Shown here: in pieces, positions 1 to 7,321 of the stretch
Position numbering within the stretch: position 1 is the stretch's first letter
Layout: each line of letters opens with the position of its first letter
Assembly (NCBI RefSeq): GCF_000519205.1
Contig: NZ_KI912601.1
Coordinates: 314,821 to 378,820 of the forward strand
Direction of reading: 5' to 3'
DNA: 64,000 nucleotides
From: Amycolatopsis taiwanensis DSM 45107
GTDB taxonomy: Bacteria > Actinomycetota > Actinomycetes > Mycobacteriales > Pseudonocardiaceae
Translations under genes and position numbers: made by a program
Notes under the pieces: generated by a model
Databases searched by the model: none
What the model was told of the DNA's origin: nothing
Seen by the model: only the letters and a program-made list of their open reading frames with translations

Positions 1-692
1 TGCCGGGCCAGCGGCGAATCGAGCAGCGTCAGGTCGGAAGCGTAGGTGAGCACGCAGACGTGCAGCAGTGCCTCGTCCGGCAGCTTGCCGTCCGCGCGCA
101 TCCACACCTGGTTGCGCTCGCTGCTCCGGCCGGTACCACGGGTCGCCCAGGGCGGGTCGTTGACGTAGCGGAGGTCGATCGGGCGGGGCTGGGTGCCGAA
201 ACCGGGCAGTTCCGGGAAGTCCCGCAGCCGCTCGGCGAGCGTCGGCAGCGTCTCGGGAGCGGGCACGTCGGGCATCTCATCGGCGTGTTCCAGGCCTTCC
301 TCCTGCTTCTGGAACGACGCGGAGAGCGAGAAGATCGCGTTGCCGTGCTGGATCGCGACCACCCGGCGGGTGGTGAACGAGCGGCCGTCCCGGATCCGGT
401 CGACCTGGTAGACGATCGGCACCCGGGGATCGCCGGGGCGGATGAAGTAGGCGTGCAGGGAATGCACCTTGCGCTCGGCCGGCACGGTCCGCCCGGCCGC
501 GACCAGCGCCTGCCCCGCGACCTGCCCGCCGAACACCCGGACCGAGGAGGTTCGCGGGCTCACTCCGCGATAGATGTTCTCCTCGATCTTCTCCAGATCC
601 AGCAGGGCGACCAGGTGATCGAGCACCGGCTGCCCGCCCGCGCCGACCGACGCGTCCAGCTCGGCCGCGGCATCCCTCGCGACCTCAGTCAT
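1..692 (-). CDS. tesB: Acyl-CoA thioesterase II (partial, 3' end off the window)
   Basis: Hydrolyses acyl-CoA to free fatty acid and CoA in the cytoplasm. Only the first 230 codons are present; the reading frame stays open to the left edge. The N-terminal hotdog domain is clear: VRVFGGQVAGQALVAAG at about residues 52-68, HSLHAYFIRPGDP near 78-90, and the DGRSFTTRRV stretch near 103. The second hotdog half begins before the edge, as expected for a protein of about 290 residues. The ATG at 690-692 overlaps the TGA of an upstream 20-codon micro-ORF (689-751), so translation is probably coupled. A -10-like TAGGGT at 758-763 lies just upstream of that micro-ORF. Confidence 0.93.
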   Translation of the reverse strand, partial: MTEVARDAAAELDASVGAGGQPVLDHLVALLDLEKIEENIYRGVSPRTSSVRVFGGQVAGQALVAAGRTVPAERKVHSLHAYFIRPGDPRVPIVYQVDRIRDGRSFTTRRVVAIQHGNAIFSLSASFQKQEEGLEHADEMPDVPAPETLPTLAERLRDFPELPGFGTQPRPIDLRYVNDPPWATRGTGRSSERNQVWMRADGKLPDEALLHVCVLTYASDLTLLDSPLAR

Positions 693-751
693 GCCGTTTC
701 GTCCGCTCGGTGGTCACCTTGACTGCCGCGACTCGATACCAGGGGTGCCAT
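689..751 (-). repeat. Family A intergenic repeat, copy A1: 20-codon micro-ORF coupled to tesB
   Basis: ATG at 749-751 opens a 20-codon frame containing the family signature SSRGSQGDH. Its TGA (689-691) overlaps the tesB ATG (690-692) as ATGA. The family core R-G-x-Q-G-D-H is shared with nine other intergenic copies in the same codon phase. TAGGGT (758-763) ends 6 nt before the ATG, the layout of a leaderless actinobacterial transcript, so this micro-ORF may be the first thing translated on the tesB mRNA. Confidence 0.7.
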
Positions 752-757
752 GCCTCG

Positions 758-763
758 ACCCTA
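758..763 (-). promoter_or_regulatory. Putative -10 box of the A1 micro-ORF/tesB transcript
   Basis: On the minus strand TAGGGT fits the actinobacterial TANNNT consensus and is separated by 6 nt from the ATG at 751, so transcription would start at or next to the start codon. No clear -35 box is visible. Inferred from spacing alone. Confidence 0.4.
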
Positions 764-787
764 CTGTCCGGTTCCGCCGAGCCAGGG

Positions 788-2212
788 CTACGCGTGGTCG
801 TCCTCACCAAGGCGGTGCACGCGGATGAGGTTGGTCGAGCCGACCGTGCCGGGCGGCGAACCGGCCACGATCACGACCAGGTCGCCCGGCTGGTACCGCT
901 CCATCTCGAGCATGGCGTGGTCGACCTGCTGGATCATCTGGTCGGTCGAGCCGACCTCGGGGACGATGTGGGTCGTGGTGCCCCAGGTCATCGAGAGCTG
1001 GCTGCGCACGCTCTCCTCCGGGGTGAAGGCCAGCAGCGGCAGCCGGGTGTGCAACCGGGCCAGGCGGCGCACGGTGTCGCCGGACTGCGTGAACGCGACC
1101 AGTGCCTTGGCGTTGAGCCGCTCCCCGACGTCCCGGGCGGCGAAGGAGATCACGCCGCGCTTGGTGCGGGGCACGTGGGACAGCGGAGGCACGGTCGGCG
1201 AGTCGGCCTCGACGGCCTCCACGATCCGGCCCATCGTCTGCACGGTTTCCACCGGGTAACGGCCGACGCTGGTCTCACCGGAGAGCATCACCGCGTCGGT
1301 GCCGTCGAGCACCGCGTTGGCCACGTCGGATGCCTCAGCACGGGTCGGGCGCGAGTTGTTGATCATCGAGTCGAGCATCTGCGTGGCCACGATGACCGGC
1401 TTGGCGTTCTCCCGGGCGATCTGGATCGCCCGCTTCTGCACCAGCGGAACCTGCTCGAGGGGAAGCTCCACCCCCAGGTCGCCGCGGGCGACCATGACGC
1501 CGTCGAAGGCGAGCACGATGGCCTCGAGGTTGTACACCGCCTCGGGCTTCTCCAGCTTCGCGATCACCGGCACGCGGCCCCGGCCGAGCCGGTCCATCAC
1601 CTGGTGCGCCTGGTCGATGTCGGCCGGGGACCGCACGAACGACATCGCGACGAAGTCCACCCCGAGGTTGAGCGCGAACTCCAGGTCCTCGACGTCCTTC
1701 TGGGACATCGCCGGCACGGACACGTCCATGCCCGGCAGCGAGACGCCCTTGTTGTTGCTGACCGGCCCGCCCTCGGTGACCTGGCAGACCACGTCCGGGC
1801 CGTCGACGTCGGTCACCATCAGGCCGACCTTGCCGTCGTCGACGAGCAGCCGGTCGCCGGCCTTGGCGTCGGAGGCCAGTCCCTTGTATGTGGTCGACAC
1901 CCGGTCGTGTGTGCCGGCGACGTCCTCGACCGTGATGCGCACGGTGTCGCCGGTGCGCCACTCGACCGGTCCGCCGGCGAAGGTGCCCAGGCGGATCTTC
2001 GGCCCCTGCAGGTCGGCGAGGATGCCCACCGCGCGGCCGGTCTCCGCGGCGGCGGCCCGCACCAGGTCGTAGACCTGCTTGTGGTCACCATGACTGCCAT
2101 GGCTGAAGTTCATCCGTGCGACGTCCATTCCGGCGTCGACGAGGGCACGGATCTTCTCGGCCGTGGCAGTCGCCGGGCCAAGGGTACACACGATCTTCGC
2201 ACGTCGGCTCAC
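788..2212 (-). CDS. pyk: Pyruvate kinase
   Basis: Converts phosphoenolpyruvate and ADP to pyruvate and ATP, the last step of glycolysis. The 474 residues match the family length. Visible motifs: N-terminal RRAKIVCTLGPAT, MNFSHG, the VIAKLEKPEAV catalytic-lysine strand, VARGDLGVELP and the MLSGETSVGRYP segment. The C-terminal regulatory domain is present (FTQSGDTVRRLARLH). The GTG start at 2210-2212 is chosen because it begins the conserved N-terminus; TACGCT (2221-2226, minus strand) lies 8 nt upstream, suggesting a leaderless message. tesB follows on the same strand after 36 nt plus the A1 micro-ORF. Phosphofructokinase lies about 4 kb away. Confidence 0.97.
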   Translation of the reverse strand: MSRRAKIVCTLGPATATAEKIRALVDAGMDVARMNFSHGSHGDHKQVYDLVRAAAAETGRAVGILADLQGPKIRLGTFAGGPVEWRTGDTVRITVEDVAGTHDRVSTTYKGLASDAKAGDRLLVDDGKVGLMVTDVDGPDVVCQVTEGGPVSNNKGVSLPGMDVSVPAMSQKDVEDLEFALNLGVDFVAMSFVRSPADIDQAHQVMDRLGRGRVPVIAKLEKPEAVYNLEAIVLAFDGVMVARGDLGVELPLEQVPLVQKRAIQIARENAKPVIVATQMLDSMINNSRPTRAEASDVANAVLDGTDAVMLSGETSVGRYPVETVQTMGRIVEAVEADSPTVPPLSHVPRTKRGVISFAARDVGERLNAKALVAFTQSGDTVRRLARLHTRLPLLAFTPEESVRSQLSMTWGTTTHIVPEVGSTDQMIQQVDHAMLEMERYQPGDLVVIVAGSPPGTVGSTNLIRVHRLGEDDHA

Positions 2213-2220
2213 GTCTATAT

Positions 2221-2226
2221 AGCGTA
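2221..2226 (-). promoter_or_regulatory. Putative -10 box of pyk
   Basis: TACGCT on the minus strand, 8 nt before the GTG start of pyk, fits a leaderless actinobacterial promoter. No Shine-Dalgarno sequence is visible in the 8 nt, which supports leaderless translation. No convincing -35 box. Confidence 0.4.
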
Positions 2227-2312
2227 GCGCCTGCTTCCGCGCACGTCTTTACCGATCTCTAAAACGGTCAAGAGTTTGACTTCCCGTCACGTGGCCGATG
2301 CTCAGGGTTCCC

Positions 2313-2390
2313 CGGTCAGCGCCGGGTCTCGCGGTGAGCGCCGGGGTTTCGCGGTCAGCGCCGGGTTTCACGGTCAGCGCCGGGGCTTCT
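2313..2390. repeat. Four tandem 19-20 bp repeats over the 3' end of the DUF2461 gene
   Basis: Four units starting CGGTCAGCGCCGGG (2313-2331, 2332-2351, 2352-2370, 2371-2390), differing at one to three bases. The rightmost unit contains the stop codon and last codons of the DUF2461 gene; the other three fill the space toward pyk. The pattern looks like local amplification of the gene's terminal 20 bp. No hairpin or spacer structure suggests a CRISPR. Confidence 0.85.
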
Positions 2391-3039
2391 CACTCACGCC
2401 CACGTGATCGCGGGCCCATTCGTTCAGGTCGCGTACCTGCCGCCAGGCCGCTCGCACCCGGTCGAGGCACGCCCGTTCGTGCACCGTGTCGTCCGGCTCC
2501 CAGGTGCGGACGGCGTACAGCGACCGGTGCCGGAGCAGGTCGATCCGCGGATGGTCCTCGGCATAGCCGCGGGGCCGGCTGCGCAGGACGTCACCGGCGA
2601 TGGTCCAGCCCAGGCGGCGCAGCCGGGCGACGATCTTCTCCAGCGCCTCACCGTGCACGCCGGTGTCGACGGCCTGGCGGAACCGGGCCAGTTGGTCGGA
2701 CTGCAGGTGGAAGCAGCCGCCGCCGGTGCGCAGCCCGGCCGACGAGATCTCCACGTAGTAGGCGCCCGCGCCGCGGCCCTTTTCGATGACCGCGCCGCAG
2801 TGCGTCTTGTACGGGGTCTTGTCCCGGGAGAACCGGACATCGCGGTATGGCCGGAAGACCTTGCCTTCCCCGAAATCCCGGCCGAACTCTTCGGCCAACT
2901 CGGCGAGCAGGGCCTCCATCGGCGCCCGCACGTGCTCACGGTAGGCCGTGAGGTTGTCCTCCCAGTAAGCCTTCGTATTGTCGGCGACGAGACCGTCGAA
3001 GAACTCGATGGCGTGTTCCCCGAACCCCGCGAATTTCAT
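2374..3039 (-). CDS. DUF2461 (TIGR02453) family protein
   Basis: A 221-residue soluble protein of unknown biochemical role. It begins MKFAGFGEHAIEFFDGL, typical of the family, followed by the YRDVRFSRDKTPYKTH block at about residues 65-80 and YYVEISSAGLRTGGGCFH near 95-112, both family hallmarks. The ATG at 3037-3039 is preferred over an in-frame ATG at 3096, because the latter would overlap the DedA gene and add a sequence unlike the family. AGGTGC upstream is a weak ribosome binding site. The stop codon lies inside the first of four tandem repeats. The family is common in Actinobacteria and I do not assign a function. Confidence 0.88.
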   Translation of the reverse strand: MKFAGFGEHAIEFFDGLVADNTKAYWEDNLTAYREHVRAPMEALLAELAEEFGRDFGEGKVFRPYRDVRFSRDKTPYKTHCGAVIEKGRGAGAYYVEISSAGLRTGGGCFHLQSDQLARFRQAVDTGVHGEALEKIVARLRRLGWTIAGDVLRSRPRGYAEDHPRIDLLRHRSLYAVRTWEPDDTVHERACLDRVRAAWRQVRDLNEWARDHVGVSEKPRR

Positions 3040-3092
3040 GGAAAGCACCTTAAGGTCGGCCGGTGACGGCCGCCGGGGCCTGGGCCCGGCGA

Positions 3093-3815
3093 TCACCGCT
3101 CCCAGCTGCGCCCGCGGCCCGTGCTCCAGACGTCGATGACCTGGGTGGCGTCGGGATCGGCCGGCCCGCGGCCCCGCCCCCGGTTACGCAGCCTGATCAC
3201 CACGAACAGCGCGACGACGACCGCCACGGCCACGATGACGATTCGCTGGAAGATGTCCGCGTATTCGTTGACCAGATACCACTTGACGCCCAGGGCATAA
3301 CCGGCGAGCACGAAGATCGTGTTCCAGATGAGGCTTCCCGCCGTGGTGAGGAAAAGAAATTTCGGCAAGTTCATCCGCTCGACCCCGGCGGGCAGGGAAA
3401 TGACGCTGCGGAACAGCGGGACCATCCGGCCGAGGAAGACCGCCTTGGTGCCGTGCCTGGTGAACCACGCCTCGGCCCGGTCGAAGTCGGAGACCTTCAG
3501 CAACGGGATCTTCGCGATCAGTGCCCTGGTCCTGGCTCGCCCGAGCATGGCTCCCAGCAGGTAGACGATGATCGCGCCGACCACCGATCCCGCCGTCGTC
3601 CAGGCCAGTGCGCCGGGGAGGCTGAGCGTGCCCTGGCTTGCGGAGAAACCCGCCAGCGGGAGCACCAGTTCACTCGGAATAGGCGGAAACAGGTTGTCGG
3701 CGCCGACCGTGAGCGCCACGCCCGGGCCGCCGAGGGAGTCCATCAGGTCGACCACCCAGCCGGCGAGACCGCCCAACGGCTCGGCGGCGCTTTCGGCAAG
3801 CAGGAATTGCTCCAT
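3093..3815 (-). CDS. DedA-family membrane protein
   Basis: A polytopic inner-membrane protein of the DedA/SNARE-associated (VTT) superfamily; relatives act in lipid flipping and envelope homeostasis. The 240 residues show the family features: NLFPPIPSELVLPLAGF near 41-57, the GARARTRALIAKIP-like loop, GRMVPLFRSVISLPAGVERM near 140-160 (conserved GR..P..R....AG) and a final long hydrophobic helix at about 200-220 before a basic, glycine-rich tail. The upstream gap holds repeat family B, whose reading frame runs across this start codon out of frame. Downstream is DUF2461, 53 nt away, same strand. Confidence 0.92.
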   Translation of the reverse strand: MEQFLLAESAAEPLGGLAGWVVDLMDSLGGPGVALTVGADNLFPPIPSELVLPLAGFSASQGTLSLPGALAWTTAGSVVGAIIVYLLGAMLGRARTRALIAKIPLLKVSDFDRAEAWFTRHGTKAVFLGRMVPLFRSVISLPAGVERMNLPKFLFLTTAGSLIWNTIFVLAGYALGVKWYLVNEYADIFQRIVIVAVAVVVALFVVIRLRNRGRGRGPADPDATQVIDVWSTGRGRSWER

Positions 3816-3849
3816 TTTTCGAATACCCCTTGGAATTGCGGATCAAATG

Positions 3850-3995
3850 CTGTGTTGTTTGGCACGGGTGCGGGCGGCCAGACCGTGACATCTCTTTTCG
3901 GCTGCCGGTCGATCACAAGGCGGCCTGCCTTTCCGCCCACGTGCAGCGTCGTTGTCTGTCGCCACAAGTGCCAACCTTGCGTTTTGAACTGGGTT
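3850..3995 (-). repeat. Family B intergenic repeat, copy B1 (upstream of DedA)
   Basis: This fills most of the gene-free stretch 3816-4131. On the minus strand it encodes a frame with AGRLVIDRQ and DVTVWPPAPVPNN, recognisably the same as copies B2 (40596-40789) and B3 (52614-52853), which carry VTAWLPEHVLNN and VTAWLPAHVLNE. All three sit directly upstream of a minus-strand gene and end distally in a CTTGCGTTTTGAA-like block (plus strand). B1 lacks the C/G-rich palindrome that interrupts B2 and B3. Its frame overruns the DedA start out of phase instead of stopping on it. Confidence 0.75.
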
Positions 3996-4131
3996 CTGCC
4001 TATGAAAGTTATGGCGGCCCGACCGGCGAAACCATGAGGTCAACCATCGAGATGTGTGCGGGCGGCCACAGGCGGAATACTGCGGAAAACCTCATCCCGG
4101 CGGCCCGGCCCGGCCGGTTACCGTGGCGTCC

Positions 4132-5277
4132 ATGCACCAGGACCTCCGTGCCCGCGCGATGCTCACGCGCTGGCTGTGGGCAGCGGTGAGCGTCCTGTTT
4201 GGCGCCGGCACCGCGCTGGCCGAGTTCGGGTTCTTGCTGCTGACGCCGCTCATCGCGCTTCCCGGCCCACAGCGCGAGCCGCTGTCCCGCCTGGCGGTGC
4301 GGCTGACCGAAGTCGAGCTGCGCCGGATCACCCGCTTCCACGGTCCGCTGTACGTCGACGCGCTCAGCCCTCAGCGATGCCGGCGTTACCTGGCGCTGCG
4401 CTGGCTCGTCGGCGGACTCGGCTTCGGTGTGCTGCTGATGCTGGTGCTATGTGTCACGACAGCGGGTTCGATGCTGTCCGCCTGGGCTCTCGGCGGCGAC
4501 TGGGGACTGATCGAGAACAGCAACCAGCGCGTCGACACCTCGCTAGTGGCGCTGACCGTGGCACCCGGCACAATGTTGATCTTCGTCAGCATCGTGGGCG
4601 TTTCCGGCGTGAGCACGCTGGATCACTGGCTGGCGACGCAGGCGCTGGGTTCCGGTGATCTCATGCACCGGCGGATTCTGGAGCTGACCAGCACCAGGGC
4701 CGAGGTGATCGAGGCGATCAACGACGAACGCCGGCGCATCGAGCGGGACCTGCACGACGGAGTCCAGCAGCGGCTGGTGGCGCTGGGCATGCTCGTCGGC
4801 CGGGCCCGCCGCGCGACCGGGGGTGCCGTACTGGAGCAGGCGCAGTCCATGGTCCAGGAGGCGATCGGGGAGCTGCGTGAGGTCGCCCTGCGGATCTACC
4901 CCAGTGCCCTGGATTCAAGCGGTCTCCAGGCCGTTCTCGAGTCACTGGCCCAACGGTCGAGCGTTCCCGTCCGGCTTTCGTTCGGGCTGGCCTCCCGGCT
5001 GCCGTCGGCGTTGGAGACGGTGATCTACTTCGTCGTGTCCGAAGCACTGACCAATGCGGCCAAGCACGCCGACCCGACCCTGATCGAGGTGACCGTGACC
5101 CCCGGCGAAGACCGGATCCGGGTGGTGATCACCGATGACGGTCCGGGCGGCGCGGACCCCACCGGCACCGGGCTGTCGGGCCTGGCCAGCCGGGTCGCCG
5201 CGGTCGACGGCCGGTTCCTCGTGCACAGTCCCCCGGGCGGGCCGACGTCGCTGGAAGCGAGCCTGCCGTGCGCGTGA
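4132..5277 (+). CDS. Sensor histidine kinase, NarL/DesK type
   Basis: Two-component sensor kinase, 381 residues. The N-terminal half has hydrophobic segments at about 15-45, 95-125 and 140-165, a membrane-embedded putative sensor domain. The dimerisation/phosphoacceptor domain HisKA_3 carries RRRIERDLHDGVQQR with the phospho-accepting His at about residue 208. The HATPase domain follows (SEALTNAAKHA; DDGPGGA; GTGLSGLASR). The ATG at 4132 is chosen over an upstream in-frame ATG (4054) because it starts the first hydrophobic segment. It overlaps the response regulator by 10 bp, so the two are translationally coupled and almost certainly partners. The signal is unknown. Confidence 0.93.
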   Translation: MHQDLRARAMLTRWLWAAVSVLFGAGTALAEFGFLLLTPLIALPGPQREPLSRLAVRLTEVELRRITRFHGPLYVDALSPQRCRRYLALRWLVGGLGFGVLLMLVLCVTTAGSMLSAWALGGDWGLIENSNQRVDTSLVALTVAPGTMLIFVSIVGVSGVSTLDHWLATQALGSGDLMHRRILELTSTRAEVIEAINDERRRIERDLHDGVQQRLVALGMLVGRARRATGGAVLEQAQSMVQEAIGELREVALRIYPSALDSSGLQAVLESLAQRSSVPVRLSFGLASRLPSALETVIYFVVSEALTNAAKHADPTLIEVTVTPGEDRIRVVITDDGPGGADPTGTGLSGLASRVAAVDGRFLVHSPPGGPTSLEASLPCA

Positions 5278-5912
5278 TCCTGGCCGAGGACTCGTCACTC
5301 TTGCGCGAGGGCCTGGCTTTGTTGCTGGCCGAAGAGGGGTACGAAGTGGTCGCGGCGGTGTCTAATGCCCCCGACCTGATCAGCGCGACCGCAGAACATC
5401 GCCCCGACGTCGTGGTCACCGACGTGCGCATGCCGCCGACACATCACGACGACGGGCTCCGGGCCGCACTGAAAATCAGGCAGGAGTGGCCGGAAACCGG
5501 TGTGCTCGTGCTCTCCCAGTACGTGGAGAAGAGGTACGCCACAGAGCTGATCACCAACTTCCCGAGCCGGGTCGGCTACCTGCTCAAGGACCGGGTCGCG
5601 CAGGTCGACGAGTTCCTCGACGCGCTGGTCCGGATCGCGGCCGGTGGTACGGCGTTCGACCCGGAAGTGGTCCGGCAACTACTGACCCGCACCACCCACG
5701 CGGACCCGCTGGAGCGGCTCACCCCGCGCGAAAAAGAGGTCCTCGAGCTGATGGCCCAGGGCCTGACCAACGCACGGATCTCCGAAACCCTGCATATTTC
5801 CCAGAGCGCCACGGAAAAACACATCAACTCGATCTTCGACAAGCTGGACCTGGCGCCGTCGAGCGGCCTGAGCCGGCGCGTGGTCGCCGTGGTCTCCTAC
5901 CTCGGCAGCTGA
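5268..5912 (+). CDS. LuxR/NarL-family response regulator
   Basis: DNA-binding response regulator of 214 residues, cognate to the preceding kinase. The receiver domain shows the acidic pair E7/D8, phosphoacceptor Asp52 in VVVTDVRMPP, and the Lys in YLLKDR. The C-terminal LuxR helix-turn-helix is clear: LTPREKEVLELMAQGLTN and SATEKHINSIFDKL. The GTG at 5268-5270 lies 10 bp inside the kinase gene. The distal region to the phosphofructokinase (about 100 nt) contains no gene. Confidence 0.95.
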   Translation: MRVILAEDSSLLREGLALLLAEEGYEVVAAVSNAPDLISATAEHRPDVVVTDVRMPPTHHDDGLRAALKIRQEWPETGVLVLSQYVEKRYATELITNFPSRVGYLLKDRVAQVDEFLDALVRIAAGGTAFDPEVVRQLLTRTTHADPLERLTPREKEVLELMAQGLTNARISETLHISQSATEKHINSIFDKLDLAPSSGLSRRVVAVVSYLGS

Positions 5913-6014
5913 ATCTCACGGACGCCAAGCCGGTGACGTGGGATCCAGCCGCCGTGGCGGGAACTCGCCGCGCCCGGTCGCGAAAACGCGTGCTGACCCG
6001 GGCGCCGGGGCAGG

Positions 6015-7040
6015 TCAGCCGAAGAAGACCTCGGCCTCTTCGTACCGGCTCTGTGGCACGGTCTTCAGCTCGGCGGTGGCCTCCGACAGCTTCACCCGCA
6101 CGATGTCGGTGCCGCGCAGGGCGACCATCGTGCCGAAGTCGCCGTCGACGACCGCGTCCACCGCGTGCAGGCCGAACCGGGTGGCCAGCACCCGGTCATA
6201 GGCGGTCGGGGTGCCGCCGCGCTGCACGTGGCCGAGCACCACGGCCCGCGACTCCTTGCCGGTGCGGGCGGCGATTTCCTCGGCCAGCCAGGTGCCCACG
6301 CCGCCGAGCCGGACGTGCCCGAACGCGTCCTTCTCGCCGCTGTGCAGGGTTTCCACGCCGCCTTCGGGCAGCGCTCCCTCGGCGACCACGATGATCGGCG
6401 CGTACATCCGCTCGAACCGGCGCTCGACCCACTCCACGACCTGGTTCACCGAGAACGGCCGCTCCGGCACCAGGATCACGTTCGCGCCGCCGGCGAGGCC
6501 GGAGTGCAGCGCGATCCAGCCGGCGTGCCGGCCCATCACCTCGACCACCAGGGCCCGGAAGTGCGACTCGGCGGTGGTCCGCAGCCGGTCGATCGCTTCG
6601 GTGGCGATGTGCACCGCGGTGTCGAAACCGAAGGTGTAGTCCGTGGCGGCCAGGTCGTTGTCGATGGTCTTGGGCACGCCGACGACGCCGATCCCGTCGT
6701 CGGTCAGCTTCTTGGCCACGCCCAGGGTGTCCTCGCCGCCGATGGCGATCAGCGCGTCGACGCCCTGAGCGGCCAGCGTCGCCTTGATCTTGTCAACCCC
6801 GCCGTCTTCCCGGTACGGGTTGGTGCGGGAGGAGCCGAGGATGGTGCCGCCGCGGGCGAGGATGTCCTCCACGTCGCCGAGCCCCAGCGGCTTGCTCTCC
6901 CCGGTCATCGGGCCGCTCCAGCCGCTGCGGAAGCCGACGATCTCCCAGCCGTGGACCTCGATGCCCTTGCGGACGACGGCGCGGATCACCGCGTTCAGGC
7001 CGGGGCAGTCGCCACCGCCGGTCAGCAGACCGACTCGCAT
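6015..7040 (-). CDS. pfkA: 6-phosphofructokinase, group III, with pyrophosphate-type active-site residues
   Basis: Phosphorylates fructose 6-phosphate to fructose 1,6-bisphosphate. The 341 residues match actinobacterial group III enzymes. MRVGLLTGGGDCPGLNAVI is the N-terminal nucleotide/phosphate loop; PKTIDND is the catalytic loop and VEVMGRHAGWIAL binds substrate. The donor-site motif reads GGEDTLG. In ATP enzymes this is GG(D/E)G, and Asp at this position together with Lys in PKTIDND is the signature of PPi-dependent enzymes such as that of Amycolatopsis methanolica. I therefore favour a reversible PPi-PFK, by residue reasoning only. The ATG at 7038-7040 follows a GAAGGGA ribosome binding site. 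Confidence 0.93.
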   Translation of the reverse strand: MRVGLLTGGGDCPGLNAVIRAVVRKGIEVHGWEIVGFRSGWSGPMTGESKPLGLGDVEDILARGGTILGSSRTNPYREDGGVDKIKATLAAQGVDALIAIGGEDTLGVAKKLTDDGIGVVGVPKTIDNDLAATDYTFGFDTAVHIATEAIDRLRTTAESHFRALVVEVMGRHAGWIALHSGLAGGANVILVPERPFSVNQVVEWVERRFERMYAPIIVVAEGALPEGGVETLHSGEKDAFGHVRLGGVGTWLAEEIAARTGKESRAVVLGHVQRGGTPTAYDRVLATRFGLHAVDAVVDGDFGTMVALRGTDIVRVKLSEATAELKTVPQSRYEEAEVFFG

Positions 7041-7155
7041 CGGATCAATCCCTTCCAAGAAGTCTTTCCCTGTCAACGCCAGCGTAGACCCGCCCCCGCT
7101 TGATCGGTCAAGGCACCGGGCAACCGGCCGCGACCGGGGGACGCGGTACGCGTGC

Positions 7156-7161
7156 TACGTT
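7156..7161 (+). promoter_or_regulatory. Putative -10 box for the aromatic leader/DAHP synthase transcript
   Basis: TACGTT, matching TANNNT, lies 6 nt before the GTG of the YFWF leader peptide, so the leader would be leaderless. No strong -35 element is seen at 17-18 nt upstream. Confidence 0.4.
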
Positions 7162-7167
7162 GGTTGC

Positions 7168-7239
7168 GTGCTGCGGCGTTATTTCTGGTTTAGCGGGCCG
7201 GCCCTGGGTGGGCCAGCCGGCGAGATCGCCGCGCGCTGA
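7168..7239 (+). CDS. Aromatic-rich leader peptide upstream of DAHP synthase
   Basis: GTG at 7168 opens a 23-codon frame whose codons 5-8 are Tyr-Phe-Trp-Phe (MLRRYFWFSG), ending with TGA at 7237-7239, 82 nt before the DAHP synthase ATG. Four consecutive aromatic codons in a short peptide just before the first enzyme of aromatic amino-acid synthesis is the classic layout of ribosome-mediated attenuation. A stem of 8/9 pairs (7196-7204 with 7210-7218) begins within the frame just after the aromatic codons, and a perfect 8-bp hairpin (7253-7260 with 7270-7277) follows the stop codon. No family match is needed for this call; it rests on position and codon content. Confidence 0.72.
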   Translation: MLRRYFWFSGPALGGPAGEIAAR

Positions 7240-7277
7240 ACCACTCCACCCACGAGCCGGATACCCAGACCGGCTCG
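7196..7277 (+). promoter_or_regulatory. Putative attenuator structures of the DAHP synthase leader
   Basis: Three pairings can be drawn by eye. Stem 1 is GGCCGGCCC (7196-7204) with GGGCCAGCC (7210-7218), one mismatch. Stem 2 is CGAGCCGG (7253-7260) with CCGGCTCG (7270-7277), perfect, 9-nt loop. A competing pairing is TGGGTGG (7205-7211) with CCACCCA (7246-7252), which would break stem 1. There is no U-run, so stem 2 could act as a terminator of the actinobacterial type or occlude translation. Energy calculations were not possible. Confidence 0.5.
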
Positions 7278-7321
7278 GTGGACTCTCCCGGCGGGCCGGT
7301 CAGGAAAGGACCAACCCCGCC

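Noticed and set aside
60..722. Plus-strand open frame at the left edge
   Set aside because: Antisense of the acyl-CoA thioesterase, whose minus-strand translation has clear hotdog-domain motifs.
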